A stretch of DNA of 64,000 bases from Actinomyces denticolens (GTDB lineage: Bacteria; Actinomycetota; Actinomycetes; Actinomycetales; Actinomycetaceae): contig NZ_MVIW01000006.1 of NCBI RefSeq assembly GCF_002072185.1, forward strand, positions 36,603 through 100,602, written 5' to 3'. Shown piece after piece: positions 43,687 to 54,183 of this stretch. Below the pieces are notes generated by a model that ran no database searches, was not told where the DNA came from, and worked only from the letters and a program-made list of their open reading frames with translations. How positions within the stretch are numbered: position 1 is the first letter of the stretch; each line of letters opens with the position of its first letter. The translations under genes and the position numbers were made by a program.

Positions 43687-44852
43687 TGAGAAAACGGATG
43701 GCTGCGCTGCTCTCCCTCACGGGCGCCGCCACCGCGGTCGCTGGGATCAGCGCCCTTCGAGCCCCCGCCCCCCGCCGAGCGGGCGGGGCGGCGGGGCGCC
43801 GCATCGGGATCATGGGCCGGATCGACCTCGGCGAGACGATGGTCGACGGCCAGACCGTCAAGACCCGAGTGGTCTACCGCCACCTCGCCGACCGCTTCGG
43901 CGCCGACGCCATCCGCACCGTCGACACCCTCGACTACCGCCACCATCCCCTGCGAGTGGCCAAGGACGCGGCGCGCTGCCTGGCCGTGTGCGACGACGTC
44001 GTCGTGCTCCTGTCCGACAATGGCCGCCGCTTCTTCTTCCCCGTGCTCGCCCTGGCCGCCTCGGTGCGGGGCACGCGCGTCTTCCACAACCTCATCGGGG
44101 GGCGCCTCGCCGACGACATCGAGCGCGACGCCTCGGGCCGCCTGGTGCGCTGCCTCAACGCCTTCCAGGTCAACTGGGTGGAGAGCCGCGCCCTCGTGGC
44201 GCGCCTGGCCGAGCTCGGCGTGCGCAACGCCGTCTACCTGCCCAACTTCAAGGACCTCGACACCGGCGCGGCCCGCCTCGACGCGCCCACGGGGCGCCCC
44301 GCCCGCCTGTGCACCTTCTCCAGGGTGGTCCCGGGCAAGGGGATCGAGAACGCCGTGCGCGCCGTGACCAGCCTCAACGAGGAGGCGGGCGCCGCCGGGC
44401 CCGTGGCCGTGCTCGACATCTACGGGCCCGTCGATGAGGACTACGAGGAGGAGTTCCGCGCCCTCATCGAGAGCGCCCCCCACGCGCGCTACTTGGGCAG
44501 CGTCAAGCCCGAGCAGGGCGTCGAGACCATCCGGGACTACTGGGCCCTGCTCTTCCCCACCGAGTTCTGGGGCGAGGGGATCCCCGGCACCATCGTCGAT
44601 GCCATGGGCGCGGGACTGCCCGTCATCGCCAGCCACTGGGCCTACTACTCCGAGATGCTCACCGACGGCGTGACAGGGCTCGGTTACGACTTCGAGCGTC
44701 CCGAGGAGCTCCGCCCGACCATCGAGTCCTTCCTCGCCCTGCCCCGCGAGGAGGTCGAGGCCATGCGCCGCGCCATCCACGAGCGCGCCGCGGCCTACAC
44801 CGCCGATGCCGTCTTCGATCGGATCGCCCAGGCCCTCACCGCCCGCCCATGA
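43686..44852 (+). CDS. Family 4-like glycosyltransferase
   Basis: 388 residues with a GT-B fold. The C-terminal half holds the GT4 features FSRVVPGKGIENAVRAV and PTEFWGEGIPGTIVDAMGAGLPVIAS (the E-x7-E region that binds the donor). The N-terminus has a hydrophobic stretch (about residues 5-25) that may associate with the membrane, then basic residues. ATG 43686 overlaps the previous stop by one base. It is the second sugar-adding enzyme of the repeat unit. Confidence 0.82.
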   Translation: MRKRMAALLSLTGAATAVAGISALRAPAPRRAGGAAGRRIGIMGRIDLGETMVDGQTVKTRVVYRHLADRFGADAIRTVDTLDYRHHPLRVAKDAARCLAVCDDVVVLLSDNGRRFFFPVLALAASVRGTRVFHNLIGGRLADDIERDASGRLVRCLNAFQVNWVESRALVARLAELGVRNAVYLPNFKDLDTGAARLDAPTGRPARLCTFSRVVPGKGIENAVRAVTSLNEEAGAAGPVAVLDIYGPVDEDYEEEFRALIESAPHARYLGSVKPEQGVETIRDYWALLFPTEFWGEGIPGTIVDAMGAGLPVIASHWAYYSEMLTDGVTGLGYDFERPEELRPTIESFLALPREEVEAMRRAIHERAAAYTADAVFDRIAQALTARP

Positions 44853-44926
44853 GGCGCGCCCCGCTCCGTCCCCAACGCACATCCCACCGGCCCCGAACCA
44901 CCCACGGATCACAAGGACGCCCATCG

Positions 44927-46078
44927 ATGACACGCACGCAGCCCGACGGCTCGCAGACGGCCGCGCGATCGCAGCCCGCCATGCGCATCATGCTCGTGAC
45001 CCACGGGCTGGGAACCGGGGGCGCCGAGATGATGGTCCTCAACCTCGCCCGTGAGCTGCGGCGCGGCGGATGCCCCGTGCTCGTGGTCTGCCTGGGCTCG
45101 GGCGACACCGACATCGCCGACGCCCTGCGCGATGCGGACGTGCGCGTGGAGGCGCTGGGCAAGAGGAAGGGCCCGGATCCCCGCGTCACCGCCGGGCTGC
45201 GGCGCCTCATCCACGACTTCCGGCCCACCGCCATCCACACCCACCAGCCGGTCCTCGCCTACGTCCTGCCCGCCGTGCGCCTGAGCGGGGCCCACCCCCG
45301 CCTCATCCACACCGTCCACTCCGTGGCCACCCATGAGACCCGCCTGCCCGTCCTCCGGCGCTTCAACCGCTACGCCTTCAGCCACGGCGTCGTGCCCGTC
45401 GCGCTGGGCGAGGAGGTCCGCGACTCGATCTGCCGCGAGTACCGGCTCGCCCCCGAGGGCGTCCCCGTGGTCCGCAACGGCGTGGACGTGGGCGCCTTCG
45501 CCTGCGAGCGCGATCTCGAGCCGACGGGCGAGGGGGCCGGGCGGCGCGCTCCGCGCCTGCTGTGCGTGGCCCGGCTCGCGCGGGTGAAGAACCACGTCCT
45601 CCTCCTCGACGCCGTCGCCGCCCTGGCCCACGCCGGCCGCGACGCTAGCCTCACCCTCGTCGGCGATGGCCCCCTCGCCGCCGATCTCGAGCAGCGCGCG
45701 AGGGCGCTGGGCATCGCCGACCGCGTTCGCTTCGCGGGCCCCCAGCGCGACACCGCCCCCTTCTACGCCGAGGCCGACCTCTTCGCGCTCGCCTCCGAGC
45801 ACGAGGGACTGCCCATGAGCATCATCGAAGCCATGGCCGCCGGCCTGCCCGTCGTGGCCACGGCGGTCGGAGGAGTGCCCAGCATCGTCGCCGATGGCGC
45901 CAACGGAGCCCTCGTCAACCCCCGCGGCCCCCAGGCCGCCCAGGAGATCGCCGCTGCCGTGGTCAGGATCTGGGAGGACCCCGAGCGCTACGGCCGACTC
46001 AGCCGCGCGGCGCTCGCCACGGCGCAGGACTACTCCGCACGAGCCATGATGGAGGCCTACTGTGACCTCTACCGCTGA
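44927..46078 (+). CDS. Family 4 glycosyltransferase
   Basis: 383-residue GT4. The N-terminal MRIMLVTHGLGTGGAEMMVLNLA loop binds the acceptor side. The C-terminal LLCVARLARVKNHVLLLDAVA and ASEHEGLPMSIIEAMAAGLPVVATAVGG carry the donor-binding glutamates. ATG 44927 has AAGGAC eight bases upstream, and 74 bases separate it from the preceding gene. Its end overlaps the polymerase gene by 17 bases. Confidence 0.88.
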   Translation: MTRTQPDGSQTAARSQPAMRIMLVTHGLGTGGAEMMVLNLARELRRGGCPVLVVCLGSGDTDIADALRDADVRVEALGKRKGPDPRVTAGLRRLIHDFRPTAIHTHQPVLAYVLPAVRLSGAHPRLIHTVHSVATHETRLPVLRRFNRYAFSHGVVPVALGEEVRDSICREYRLAPEGVPVVRNGVDVGAFACERDLEPTGEGAGRRAPRLLCVARLARVKNHVLLLDAVAALAHAGRDASLTLVGDGPLAADLEQRARALGIADRVRFAGPQRDTAPFYAEADLFALASEHEGLPMSIIEAMAAGLPVVATAVGGVPSIVADGANGALVNPRGPQAAQEIAAAVVRIWEDPERYGRLSRAALATAQDYSARAMMEAYCDLYR

Positions 46079-47399
46079 GACGATCACCGGAACCGGCTCC
46101 CGGGCGCGCCTGCGGCCCCGATGGGGCCGGGGCGGCACGACCGGTACGGCCAACGCCCTCAGGGAGGCCCTCGTCGGCTTCGCCCGGCGCTGCTACCCCC
46201 TGCGCTACCTCGGCCTGATGATGATCTGCGGGATCCTCATGAAGCCGAGCCTGGTCGATGAGAGCCCATCCCTGGCCCCCCTGGTCAAGGCCCTCACCGC
46301 CGTCATCTTCCTCGGGCTCGTCCTGGCCTTCCTCGCCCGCTCGGTGGCGCTGTCGGCCACGCTCACCCTCTTCATCCTCTACCGCCTCGCCTACCTGCCG
46401 CCCACTCTGCTGGGCGATGGCGACCTGCTCAACTGGGGGTACGCCTCCATCGCCCAGGTGAGCGTGCTCATGGTCATCGAGCTGCACGTCGGCGGCGATG
46501 AGGACTCGCGCAGGCGGCTCCTGAGGGTCCTGACCGACCTCCTCCTCCTCTACCTCATGGTCAATGCCGCGATGATCCTGCTGGGGATCTCCAAGGACGC
46601 GGCCGCGGGCGCCCAGTTCTCCCAGCCCTCCTACCTCCTGGGCATCCGCACCAGGGTCACCGACACGATCTTCCCGGCCACGATGCTGGCCTTCCTCTAC
46701 GACTCCACCTCGGCCAGGCGCTGGGGCTGGCGCTCGGTCATCGCCGTGGGCACCGGCCTGCTCCAGATCGCCTCCCTCCATGTGGCCACGGCCCTCGTGG
46801 GCACCGCCATCGCGGCCATCACCTACGTCGTGGTCGCCCTGCGGCCCCATGGGCGGGGCCTGCTGTCCATGAGGGCCGTCACCGTGGGCGGGCTCGTCAT
46901 CACACTGCTCGTCGTGGTGGCCCGGATCCACCTCCTGTTCACCTCCCTCATCGAGGGCACCCTGGGCAAGTCGCTCACGCTGACAGGGCGCACGGACATC
47001 TGGGACTCGGCCCTGCCGATCCTCGCGGACTCGCCGCTGCTGGGCTACGGCATCAACCACGAGTTCGGCAGGTTCGCCCCCGGCACCGACGGCGGCCTGT
47101 GGCAGGCCCACAACCAGTACCTGCAGATCATGCACGACGGCGGGCTCATCGCCGTGGGCCTCTTCCTCGCCCTGCTGTGGGTGGCCGGCGCCCGGATGGA
47201 CCGCTCGAACTGCGACCCGCGCGCCCGGGCCGCCCTGACCTCCGTCTACGCGGCGATGTCGGTGATGGCCGTGAGCGAGATCTACATCTACAACATGGCC
47301 CTGTTCATCCTCATCCCCTTCCTCGCCAGCCGGGTCGCCGAGCTGACGGGCGGCCCCCGCGCCGCGACCGGACCCATCGACAGGAGCGCCGACCGATGA
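46062..47399 (+). CDS. Wzy-like polysaccharide polymerase / O-antigen ligase family protein
   Basis: 445-residue membrane protein with about ten hydrophobic segments. A periplasm-facing loop late in the protein contains [29 protein letters not shown] and [12 protein letters not shown], the usual Wzy_C/O-antigen-ligase pattern (R-x3-W ... GxG ... H-N). It would join repeat units outside the membrane. GTG 46062 lies inside the end of the previous gene; the first 35 residues are basic. Its position between glycosyltransferases and flippase supports the polymerase role. Confidence 0.85.
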   Translation: MTSTAETITGTGSRARLRPRWGRGGTTGTANALREALVGFARRCYPLRYLGLMMICGILMKPSLVDESPSLAPLVKALTAVIFLGLVLAFLARSVALSATLTLFILYRLAYLPPTLLGDGDLLNWGYASIAQVSVLMVIELHVGGDEDSRRRLLRVLTDLLLLYLMVNAAMILLGISKDAAAGAQFSQPSYLLGIRTRVTDTIFPATMLAFLYDSTSARRWGWRSVIAVGTGLLQIASLHVATALVGTAIAAITYVVVALRPHGRGLLSMRAVTVGGLVITLLVVVARIHLLFTSLIEGTLGKSLTLTGRTDIWDSALPILADSPLLGYGINHEFGRFAPGTDGGLWQAHNQYLQIMHDGGLIAVGLFLALLWVAGARMDRSNCDPRARAALTSVYAAMSVMAVSEIYIYNMALFILIPFLASRVAELTGGPRAATGPIDRSADR

Positions 47400-47995
47400 G
47401 CCTGCCCTCACGAGTGATCCATGGCGCTCGCCGCTCCCTGTCCGCCGCCCAGTTCCGCCGCGCCTCCTCCTCCGGGGCCCTGCGCGCCGGCGAGGACCTG
47501 CGCCTGGGCTCCTTCGCCCGCTGCTCCGCCGGCTCCACGCGAGCCCCCTCCGTGACCATCGGCGACCACGTCTTCCTCGACGCCACCCTCATGACGCGAG
47601 GCGCGGGAGCCATCGCCATCGGCTCCCACTGCTGGATCGGCGGGGCGGGGGCCACCCTCATCGGCGCCGTCGAGTCGGTCAGCATCGGCTCCGACGTCAT
47701 CATCTCCACGCACGCCCACATCTTCGACCACAACAGCCATCCCACCGATCCCGAGGCCCGCCTGCGCATGACGCGGGGCGAGCACGGCGGGCCCCTGTGG
47801 GACTGGACCGAGGCCGACGCCGCCCCCGTGGTCATCGAGGACAACGTGTGGATCGGGGAGTACACGATGGTGCTCAAGGGGGTGACCATCGGGCGCGGCT
47901 CGGTGGTGGCCGCGCACGCCGTCGTCACCAAGGACGTGCCGCCCTACTCGATCGTCGCGGGCAACCCCGCACGAGTCGTCAAGAGGCTGCGGTGA
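47396..47995 (+). CDS. Hexapeptide-repeat acyltransferase
   Basis: 199-residue left-handed beta-helix protein of the WcaF/CapG/NodL type. Repeats such as [31 protein letters not shown] (catalytic His) and [48 protein letters not shown] are plain. It likely acetylates a sugar of the repeat unit. ATG 47396 overlaps the polymerase stop, and it overlaps the flippase by four bases at its end. Confidence 0.9.
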   Translation: MSLPSRVIHGARRSLSAAQFRRASSSGALRAGEDLRLGSFARCSAGSTRAPSVTIGDHVFLDATLMTRGAGAIAIGSHCWIGGAGATLIGAVESVSIGSDVIISTHAHIFDHNSHPTDPEARLRMTRGEHGGPLWDWTEADAAPVVIEDNVWIGEYTMVLKGVTIGRGSVVAAHAVVTKDVPPYSIVAGNPARVVKRLR

Positions 47996-49470
47996 GAAGG
48001 ATCCCGTCTCGCCGCCCCACCGGCAGCGCCGTCGACTCCCTGCTCCTGGCCAGCGTCAAGATCGTGACGCTGGGCTCGACCATGGCCAACACGATGATCC
48101 TATCGCACAGCCTGTCGCTGACCGACTACGGCACCTACGCGCAGGGCGTGCTCCTGGTGACCATCTGCTCCGACTCCACCATCCTGGGGATGGCCGACGC
48201 CGTCAACTACTTCTTCAACCGCGGCGGGCAGCGGCGCCTCTCCCGCGCCTATGTGCGCGCCATCGTCATGATCCAGGCGGTCGTGGGCGTGGTGACCGCC
48301 CTGGCGATGCTCATCGCCCAGGGCGCCATCGGCGACTACTTCAACAATCCCCTGCTCCCCCCGCTCATCGTCCTGCTCATGGCGCGGCCCATGCTCACGA
48401 ACATGACCAGCGTCTTCCAGGTCCTCATCGTCTCGATCGGGCAGGCGCGGGTCATCGCGATCCGCAACCTCGTGCTGGCAGCGCTGAAGTTCATCGCGGT
48501 CCTCATCACCGCCACCATCACCTCCGACCTGGCGATCCTCTTCGCGATGCTCCTCGCCCTCGACGCGGTGTCCCTGCTGTGGTTCTGGGACAGCTTCCGG
48601 CGATGGCAGTACCCCGTGTGGCCCTCCCTGCCCAGTCGGCGCCGCATCCGCCAGATCCTCGGCCTGGCCCTGCCCATGGGCGTCTACGTCCTGACGGCCA
48701 CCTTCATGAGGCAGATCGGCGCGCTGGTCATCGGCATGAACGAGCCCACCGAGCGCTACGCCGTCTACTCCAACGCCTCCATGGTCCTGCCCCTCGACCT
48801 CATCTCCGCCTCCTTCCTCACCGTCATCGTCCCGATCGTCACCCGCTACATCGGCGCCGACCAGAAGGAGCGCATCCGCGACCTCTTCCGGCACTACCTG
48901 GCCGTCGGCTACCTGACCACCGGCACCTTCGCCGTGGCCTGCCTCGTGGTCGCCCCCGAGGTCGTGCAGGTCCTCTACGGCGCCCGCTACCTCGACGGCC
49001 TGGCCGTCTTCTGCCTCTACCTGGTCACAGCCATGGTGCGCTTCGCCAGCCTCTCGCTCATCCTGTCCGCGGCCGGGAGGACCCGCGCCCTCATGGTGGT
49101 CTCGCTGGCGGCCGTCGCCGCCAACGCGGTGCTGTGCCCCCTGCTCTACGCCCTCATCGGCTTCATCGGGCCCGCCGTGGCCTCCGTCGTCGTCAACGCG
49201 GCGATGACCTGGGCCCTCCTACGGCTCAGCCTGAAGGAGATCGGCGGAAGCCTGCGCTCGGCCTTCGACCCCCACGACCTGGGCATCTACGCCCTGAGCG
49301 CGCTGGCCGCCGCGGCCGCGGGCGCCGGGGCGCGCTGGGCGCTGGTCTCGGTCGGCGCACCCGCGCCCGTGACCGCGGTGATCGTCTTCACCGCCGTGAC
49401 CGCCGCGGTCCTCGCCCTCAACCGCAGATCCCTCATCGGCTCGCTGCGGGCGATCAACGCGATGAAGTGA
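47992..49470 (+). CDS. Polysaccharide flippase (Wzx-like, MOP superfamily)
   Basis: 492 residues with about 12-14 transmembrane segments, beginning after a basic N-terminus ([11 protein letters not shown]). It opens with the Polysacc_synt pattern [27 protein letters not shown], and the central region has [18 protein letters not shown]. It would flip lipid-linked repeat units to the outer face for the polymerase. GTG 47992 overlaps the acyltransferase stop. About 200 bases with a 23-bp direct repeat follow. Confidence 0.88.
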   Translation: MRRIPSRRPTGSAVDSLLLASVKIVTLGSTMANTMILSHSLSLTDYGTYAQGVLLVTICSDSTILGMADAVNYFFNRGGQRRLSRAYVRAIVMIQAVVGVVTALAMLIAQGAIGDYFNNPLLPPLIVLLMARPMLTNMTSVFQVLIVSIGQARVIAIRNLVLAALKFIAVLITATITSDLAILFAMLLALDAVSLLWFWDSFRRWQYPVWPSLPSRRRIRQILGLALPMGVYVLTATFMRQIGALVIGMNEPTERYAVYSNASMVLPLDLISASFLTVIVPIVTRYIGADQKERIRDLFRHYLAVGYLTTGTFAVACLVVAPEVVQVLYGARYLDGLAVFCLYLVTAMVRFASLSLILSAAGRTRALMVVSLAAVAANAVLCPLLYALIGFIGPAVASVVVNAAMTWALLRLSLKEIGGSLRSAFDPHDLGIYALSALAAAAAGAGARWALVSVGAPAPVTAVIVFTAVTAAVLALNRRSLIGSLRAINAMK

Positions 49471-49478
49471 GGGCCCCG

Positions 49479-49538
49479 CCGACATGACCGAGAACGACCG
49501 ACACGACTGATGTGACCGACATGACCGAGAACGACCGA
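49479..49538. repeat. 23-bp direct repeat before the Wzz/kinase gene
   Basis: CCGACATGACCGAGAACGACCGA occurs at 49479-49501 and 49516-49538 (37-bp period), split by a 14-base spacer. It lies between the flippase stop and the Wzz/kinase gene, just upstream of a possible internal promoter. It could be an operator pair or a replication-slippage duplication. Confidence 0.65.
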
Positions 49539-49666
49539 AGTGATTACCTAGCAGGAAGGCTCCACATGTGTGACGCAACAGGACGGCCCGGCGTGGCCTC
49601 CCCCCACGGCATGGCACCGGCCTGGACCGGCGCACCCGGCCGCCCCGGCGAGGAGGTGGCCCGCTG

Positions 49667-51130
49667 ATGACGCTCGAAGACCTCCTCCTGCTCGCCAGGC
49701 GCAGCTGGCGCATCCTCTGCGCCGGAATCATCGTGGGCGCCCTCCTCGCCGCCGGCGCGGCGCTGCTCGGCCCCAGGTCGTACACCGCCACATCCATCGC
49801 CTACGTCAAGGTGGACGCCTCCATCGCCGCCGCCCAGGACAACCCGACGAGCTACCAGCTCGTCGCCTCCCAGCTGGCCGAGCGCAAGGCCAAGTCCCTC
49901 CTGCCCGTCATCACCTCCGAGACCGTGGCCCAGGGGGTCATCGACTCCCTCGGCCTGACGGGCACCACGCCCACAGCCCTGGCCGGCTCCATCAAGGCCG
50001 AGCACGTCACCGGGGCCGACACCGTGGTCGTCGAGGCCACCGCCGACTCCCCCGAACGGGCCCGCAGGATCGCCGACGAGACCGTCCGGCAGTCCAACAC
50101 GGAGTTCGCCGCGCTCAACGGCGATGACATCCCCGTCGGGGTCGAGCTCATGACCTCCGCCGAACTGCGCGCCGCCCCCCGCTCACCGTCGATCATGATG
50201 CTCCTGGGGGCCGGCCTCCTCGGGGGGCTCGTCGTCGCCTACCTGGGTGTCCTCGTGGTCGAAGTGCTCAACAAGCGGGTGCGCGGCGCCGGCGAGGCCC
50301 TGGCCGTCCTCGACTCGCCGGTCCTGGGCGCCCTGCCCCACTCCGACCTCATCAGGAATGGGGCGGACGCCTCCGACCCGGCCATCGAGGAGGAGCTGCG
50401 CAAGCTGCGCACCAACTTCATCCGCGCCACGGCGACCGCCGGCCGCAGCGCCGTCATCTCATCGGCCGCGCGCGGCGAGGGCCGCAGCACCATCACGGTG
50501 GGCCTCGCCCGGGTCCTGGCCATGTCCGGTCACCGCGTCGTCCTCGTCGAGGGGGACCTGCGGGCCCCGTCCCTGGCCTCCGTCCTGGGGGTCGATGGCC
50601 GCCGGGCGGGCCTGGCCCAGGTGCTCGCCGGCGCCGCCGCCGTCGAGGACGCGCTCGTGCGCACCTCCATGCCGGGCCTGTCGGTCATCCCCGCCGGGGC
50701 CCTGCCCGGCAATCCCTCCGAGCTCCTGGGCTCGTCCCGGATGACCGAGCTCCTGGAGAGCCTGTCCGCCGAGGCCATCGTCCTCATCGACTCGCCGCCG
50801 AGCTCGCAGGCCACCGACGCCGCAGTACTGGCGGCCCAGGCCGACGGCGCACTGCTCGTGGTCTCCACCGGCACCACCACCAGTGCCCAACTGCGCCAGG
50901 CCGCCCAGGCCCTCGAGCAGGGCGGCGGCAGGATCCTCGGCGTCGTCCTCAACGCCGTCAACAAGCGGGGCTTCCTCGACGGCGGCCCGGTCGACGCCCT
51001 GATGCCCGGTGGGGCGAGTCGAGCCGATGACGCTCGCCGGGCGATCGGCGCCGGCGCCCCCGCGCCCGCGATCCCGTCCCGCGGCAGCGCCCCCGCCGGG
51101 CTCCTGGCCGACCGATCGGGAGAATCATGA
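49667..51130 (+). CDS. Wzz chain-length protein fused to a degenerate BY-kinase domain
   Basis: 487 residues. An N-terminal Wzz domain has two membrane segments (about 17-36 and 180-202) around an extracellular region. The cytoplasmic ATPase domain follows (about 240-440). Its Walker A reads GEGRST, with Arg273 in place of the usual Lys. Walker A' reads VVLVEGDLR, with Glu instead of the first Asp, and Walker B is AIVLIDSPPSS. The C-terminal tail lacks the Tyr cluster used for autophosphorylation; I see no tyrosine anywhere after the second membrane segment. It probably still regulates chain length and export, but kinase activity is doubtful. ATG 49667 follows GAGGAGG, and the stop overlaps the next gene. 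Confidence 0.82.
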   Translation: MTLEDLLLLARRSWRILCAGIIVGALLAAGAALLGPRSYTATSIAYVKVDASIAAAQDNPTSYQLVASQLAERKAKSLLPVITSETVAQGVIDSLGLTGTTPTALAGSIKAEHVTGADTVVVEATADSPERARRIADETVRQSNTEFAALNGDDIPVGVELMTSAELRAAPRSPSIMMLLGAGLLGGLVVAYLGVLVVEVLNKRVRGAGEALAVLDSPVLGALPHSDLIRNGADASDPAIEEELRKLRTNFIRATATAGRSAVISSAARGEGRSTITVGLARVLAMSGHRVVLVEGDLRAPSLASVLGVDGRRAGLAQVLAGAAAVEDALVRTSMPGLSVIPAGALPGNPSELLGSSRMTELLESLSAEAIVLIDSPPSSQATDAAVLAAQADGALLVVSTGTTTSAQLRQAAQALEQGGGRILGVVLNAVNKRGFLDGGPVDALMPGGASRADDARRAIGAGAPAPAIPSRGSAPAGLLADRSGES

Positions 51131-52596
51131 TCCAGTCATCCTCCTTCAGCGCCTTCCCGACGGCCTCCGAGGCATGGAGGAGGAGAACCTTCTTCCGCCG
51201 GGGCCTTCGCGCCGGGGACCTCGCGATCATCCTCCTCGTCGTCGTGTGCGTGGAGAGGCTCTGCCACGTCACCGGTCGCGAGCACATCGGCAGCGGCGTC
51301 ATGCCCGCCCTCGTGACTCGGGCCCTGCTCATCGCGGCGGTCGCCGTGACCTGGGGGCTGCTGCTGACCAAGGCCGACGTGTACCGCGACCGGGTCCTGG
51401 GCCACGGCGCCACCGAGTACAAGCGCGTGGTGTGGGCCACCGTCCTGGAGTTCGCCGGGTTCTCGATCCTGGGGTACATGGTGGGGGTGAGGCTGTCCAC
51501 CGCCTACCTCGTGGCCGCCCTGGCGATCTCGATCGTGGCCCTCCTGGCATGGCACTGGGCGGCCCGGCGCCGCCTCATCCGCCTCGCCGCCGCGGGGAGC
51601 CTCGCGCAGCCCGCCTACGTCGTCGGATCGGTCGGCGCCGTGGCCTCGGCCATCGCCGAGCTCGCCCGGCAGCCGGGGCTCGGCCTGCAGATCCGGGGGG
51701 CCTTCGTCTCCGACGAGGACGTCCTCGATGAGCACCCCGACCTCCCCGTGCCCGTCATCGGGGGGGTGGGCAGCCTGCAGGAGACCGTGGAGAGCTCCGA
51801 GGGGATCGCCGTCGTGGTCGCGGAGGACTCCGGGCTCACCTCCGCCATGATCCGCAGGCTGAGCCAGTCCCTCGGCGCCGAGGGGCGCCTCATCATGCTG
51901 CCCCCGCTCCTGCAGATCGCCAGCTCGCGGCTGTGGATGCGCTCGGCCAGGGGGCTGTCCGCCATCGAGATCCAGCAGCCCCGCGCCGACGTGGCGCACT
52001 CACTGCTCAAGCGCACCTCGGACATCATCGCCTCCTCACTGATCATCGTCCTGCTGGTGCCCGTGTGGCTCATCGTCCCGCCCCTGATCTGGATGCAGGA
52101 CCGCGGCCCGATCCTCTTCCGCCAGACCCGCATCGGCCTGAACGGCAAGCCCTTCAAGATCTGGAAGTTCCGCTCCATGCGGATCAACGCCGACGCCGAG
52201 CTCGCCGGGCTCCTGCGGGAGCAGAACCGCACGGACAGCCCCCTGTTCAAGGTCGACAACGACCCGCGCATCACGCGCGTGGGCGCCTTCCTGCGGCGCA
52301 CCTCCATCGACGAGCTGCCCCAGCTCTTCAACGTCCTGGCTGGCTCGATGAGCCTGGTGGGCCCGCGCCCGCAGGTGGCCAAGGAGGTCGAGCTCTACGA
52401 CGAGGAGGCCGCCCGGCGCCTGCTCGCCAAACCGGGTATCACCGGGCTGTGGCAGGTCAGCGGCCGCTCCTCCCTCACCTGGGAGGAGGCCATCCGCCTC
52501 GACCTGTTCTACGTGGACAACTGGACCCCCGGGCTGGACCTGTGGATCCTGCTGCGCACCGTCAAGGCCGTCCTCCTCCTGGACGGCTCGGCCTGA
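51127..52596 (+). CDS. Polyprenyl-phosphate glycosylphosphotransferase (priming enzyme)
   Basis: 489-residue initiating transferase of the WbaP/CpsE type. It loads the first sugar-1-phosphate onto undecaprenyl phosphate. About five N-terminal membrane segments precede a Rossmann-like CoA-binding domain (YVVGSVGAVASAIAELAR). The C-terminal sugar transferase domain (from LKRTSDIIASS) carries FRQTRIGLNGKPFKIWKFRSM, DELPQLFNVLAGSMSLVGPRP and the conserved PGITGLWQVSGRS. ATG 51127 overlaps the kinase stop. Glucose, galactose or another sugar could be primed; specificity is not clear. Confidence 0.92.
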   Translation: MIQSSSFSAFPTASEAWRRRTFFRRGLRAGDLAIILLVVVCVERLCHVTGREHIGSGVMPALVTRALLIAAVAVTWGLLLTKADVYRDRVLGHGATEYKRVVWATVLEFAGFSILGYMVGVRLSTAYLVAALAISIVALLAWHWAARRRLIRLAAAGSLAQPAYVVGSVGAVASAIAELARQPGLGLQIRGAFVSDEDVLDEHPDLPVPVIGGVGSLQETVESSEGIAVVVAEDSGLTSAMIRRLSQSLGAEGRLIMLPPLLQIASSRLWMRSARGLSAIEIQQPRADVAHSLLKRTSDIIASSLIIVLLVPVWLIVPPLIWMQDRGPILFRQTRIGLNGKPFKIWKFRSMRINADAELAGLLREQNRTDSPLFKVDNDPRITRVGAFLRRTSIDELPQLFNVLAGSMSLVGPRPQVAKEVELYDEEAARRLLAKPGITGLWQVSGRSSLTWEEAIRLDLFYVDNWTPGLDLWILLRTVKAVLLLDGSA

Positions 52597-52777
52597 CCGG
52601 CCCGGCCGGGCCCGAGCCCCGCGCCCGCGCCCGGCCAACTCACCGTCCGCGTCGATCGCGGAGCCTCCCCTCATCCCGATGCCTCACCGCCACCGGCGCG
52701 CTGTCCCAGGCGCGCGGGGCACCACCGAATGATCCTGATGATCCGGCCCCGCGAGGGCCGGGAGGAGAGGAGCACAC

Positions 52778-54100
52778 ATGCGCATCTCGATGATCGGATG
52801 CGGCTACCTCGGCGCCGTTCACGCGGCGTCGATGGCCGAGATCGGGCACGACGTCGTGGGCATCGACGTCGATGAGACCCGGATCAGCGCCCTCGCGGCC
52901 GGGACCGCGCCGTTCTTCGAGCCGGGCTTCGAGGAGGTGCTCTCGCGCAACGTCGCCTCCGGCCGCCTCCGCTTCACCACCGACATCTCCGTCGCCGAGG
53001 GCTGTCAGGTCCACTTCATCGGCGTCGGGACGCCCCAGACGCCCTCAGGCGCCGCCGACATGGCCTACGTGGACAGCGCCGTCGACGCCCTGGCGCCCCA
53101 CCTGGGCGGGTTCCGCGGGGGCGAGGAGATCGTCGTCGGCAAGTCGACCGTCCCGGTGGGCACGGCGACGCGCCTGGCCGAGCGCTTCGAGGCCGCGGGC
53201 GCCACCCTGGTGTGGAATCCCGAGTTCCTGCGCGAGGGCTTCGCGGTCAAGGACACCCTCGAGCCCGACCGCATGGTCTACGGCCTGCCGGCCGATCCCT
53301 CACGGGCCGAGGCGGCCGCCGCCGTGCTCGACGAGGTCTACGGCCCCATCCTCGCCACCGGCGTCAAGCGCCTGACCATGGACTACGCGACGGCGGAGCT
53401 GGTCAAGGTCAGCGCCAACTCCTTCCTCGCCATCAAGATCTCCTTCATCAACGCCGTCGCCCAGGTCTGCGACGCCGCCGGCGCCGACGTCACCGCCCTG
53501 GCCGAGGCCATCGGCCTGGACGCGCGCATCGGCCACCGCTTCCTGCGCGCCGGCATCGGCTTCGGCGGGGGATGCCTGCCCAAGGACATCCGTGCCTTCC
53601 GGGCGCGCGCGGCCGAGCTGGGCGCGGGCGAGGCCCTCGAGATCCTCGCCGAGGCGGACCGCGTGAATCTGAGGGCCCGCGCCCTCGTGCTCGACAAGGC
53701 CCGCCAGATGCTCGGCGACGGCCTGCCCGGTGCCCGTGTGGCGATCCTGGGCGCCGCCTTCAAGCCCGACAGCGATGACATGCGCGACTCGCCCGCCCTC
53801 GAGATCGCCGGCCGGCTCGCCGCCGTCGGCGCGCGCGTGGCGATCACCGATCCTCAGGCCGGCGCCATCCTCGCCGAGCAGGACCGCGAGGGGCTGGAGG
53901 TCTGCGGCACCGCCGATGAGGCGCTGCGCGGCGCCGACCTGGCGGTCCTGGCCACCGAGTGGCGCCAGTTCACGTCCATCGACCCCGCGCGCGCGGCCTC
54001 CCTCATGCGCCGCGCCAACATCATCGACGGCCGCAACTCCCTTGACGCGGGGGCCTGGAAGGAGGCGGGCTTCTCCTACGCGGGGATGGGCCGGCGCTGA
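52778..54100 (+). CDS. ugd: UDP-glucose/nucleotide-sugar 6-dehydrogenase
   Basis: 440-residue NAD-dependent dehydrogenase that oxidises UDP-glucose to UDP-glucuronate in two steps. The N-terminal Rossmann motif is ISMIGCGYLGAVHAASMAEIGHDV. The catalytic Cys266 lies in GFGGGCLPKD, and AELVKVSANSFLAIKISFINAVAQ is the linking helix. ATG 52778 follows GGGAGGAGAGG. It supplies a uronic acid, so the cluster's product is probably an acidic polysaccharide. 181 bases separate it from the priming gene. A UDP-ManNAc dehydrogenase activity is a possible alternative. Confidence 0.92.
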   Translation: MRISMIGCGYLGAVHAASMAEIGHDVVGIDVDETRISALAAGTAPFFEPGFEEVLSRNVASGRLRFTTDISVAEGCQVHFIGVGTPQTPSGAADMAYVDSAVDALAPHLGGFRGGEEIVVGKSTVPVGTATRLAERFEAAGATLVWNPEFLREGFAVKDTLEPDRMVYGLPADPSRAEAAAAVLDEVYGPILATGVKRLTMDYATAELVKVSANSFLAIKISFINAVAQVCDAAGADVTALAEAIGLDARIGHRFLRAGIGFGGGCLPKDIRAFRARAAELGAGEALEILAEADRVNLRARALVLDKARQMLGDGLPGARVAILGAAFKPDSDDMRDSPALEIAGRLAAVGARVAITDPQAGAILAEQDREGLEVCGTADEALRGADLAVLATEWRQFTSIDPARAASLMRRANIIDGRNSLDAGAWKEAGFSYAGMGRR

Positions 54101-54183
54101 GTCCGCCCCGGGGCCAGTACAGTTGCCTCTCGCGGGCCGGCGCGGGCATGGCGCGGGCGCGCGGGCGATGAGGAGGACGAGTG

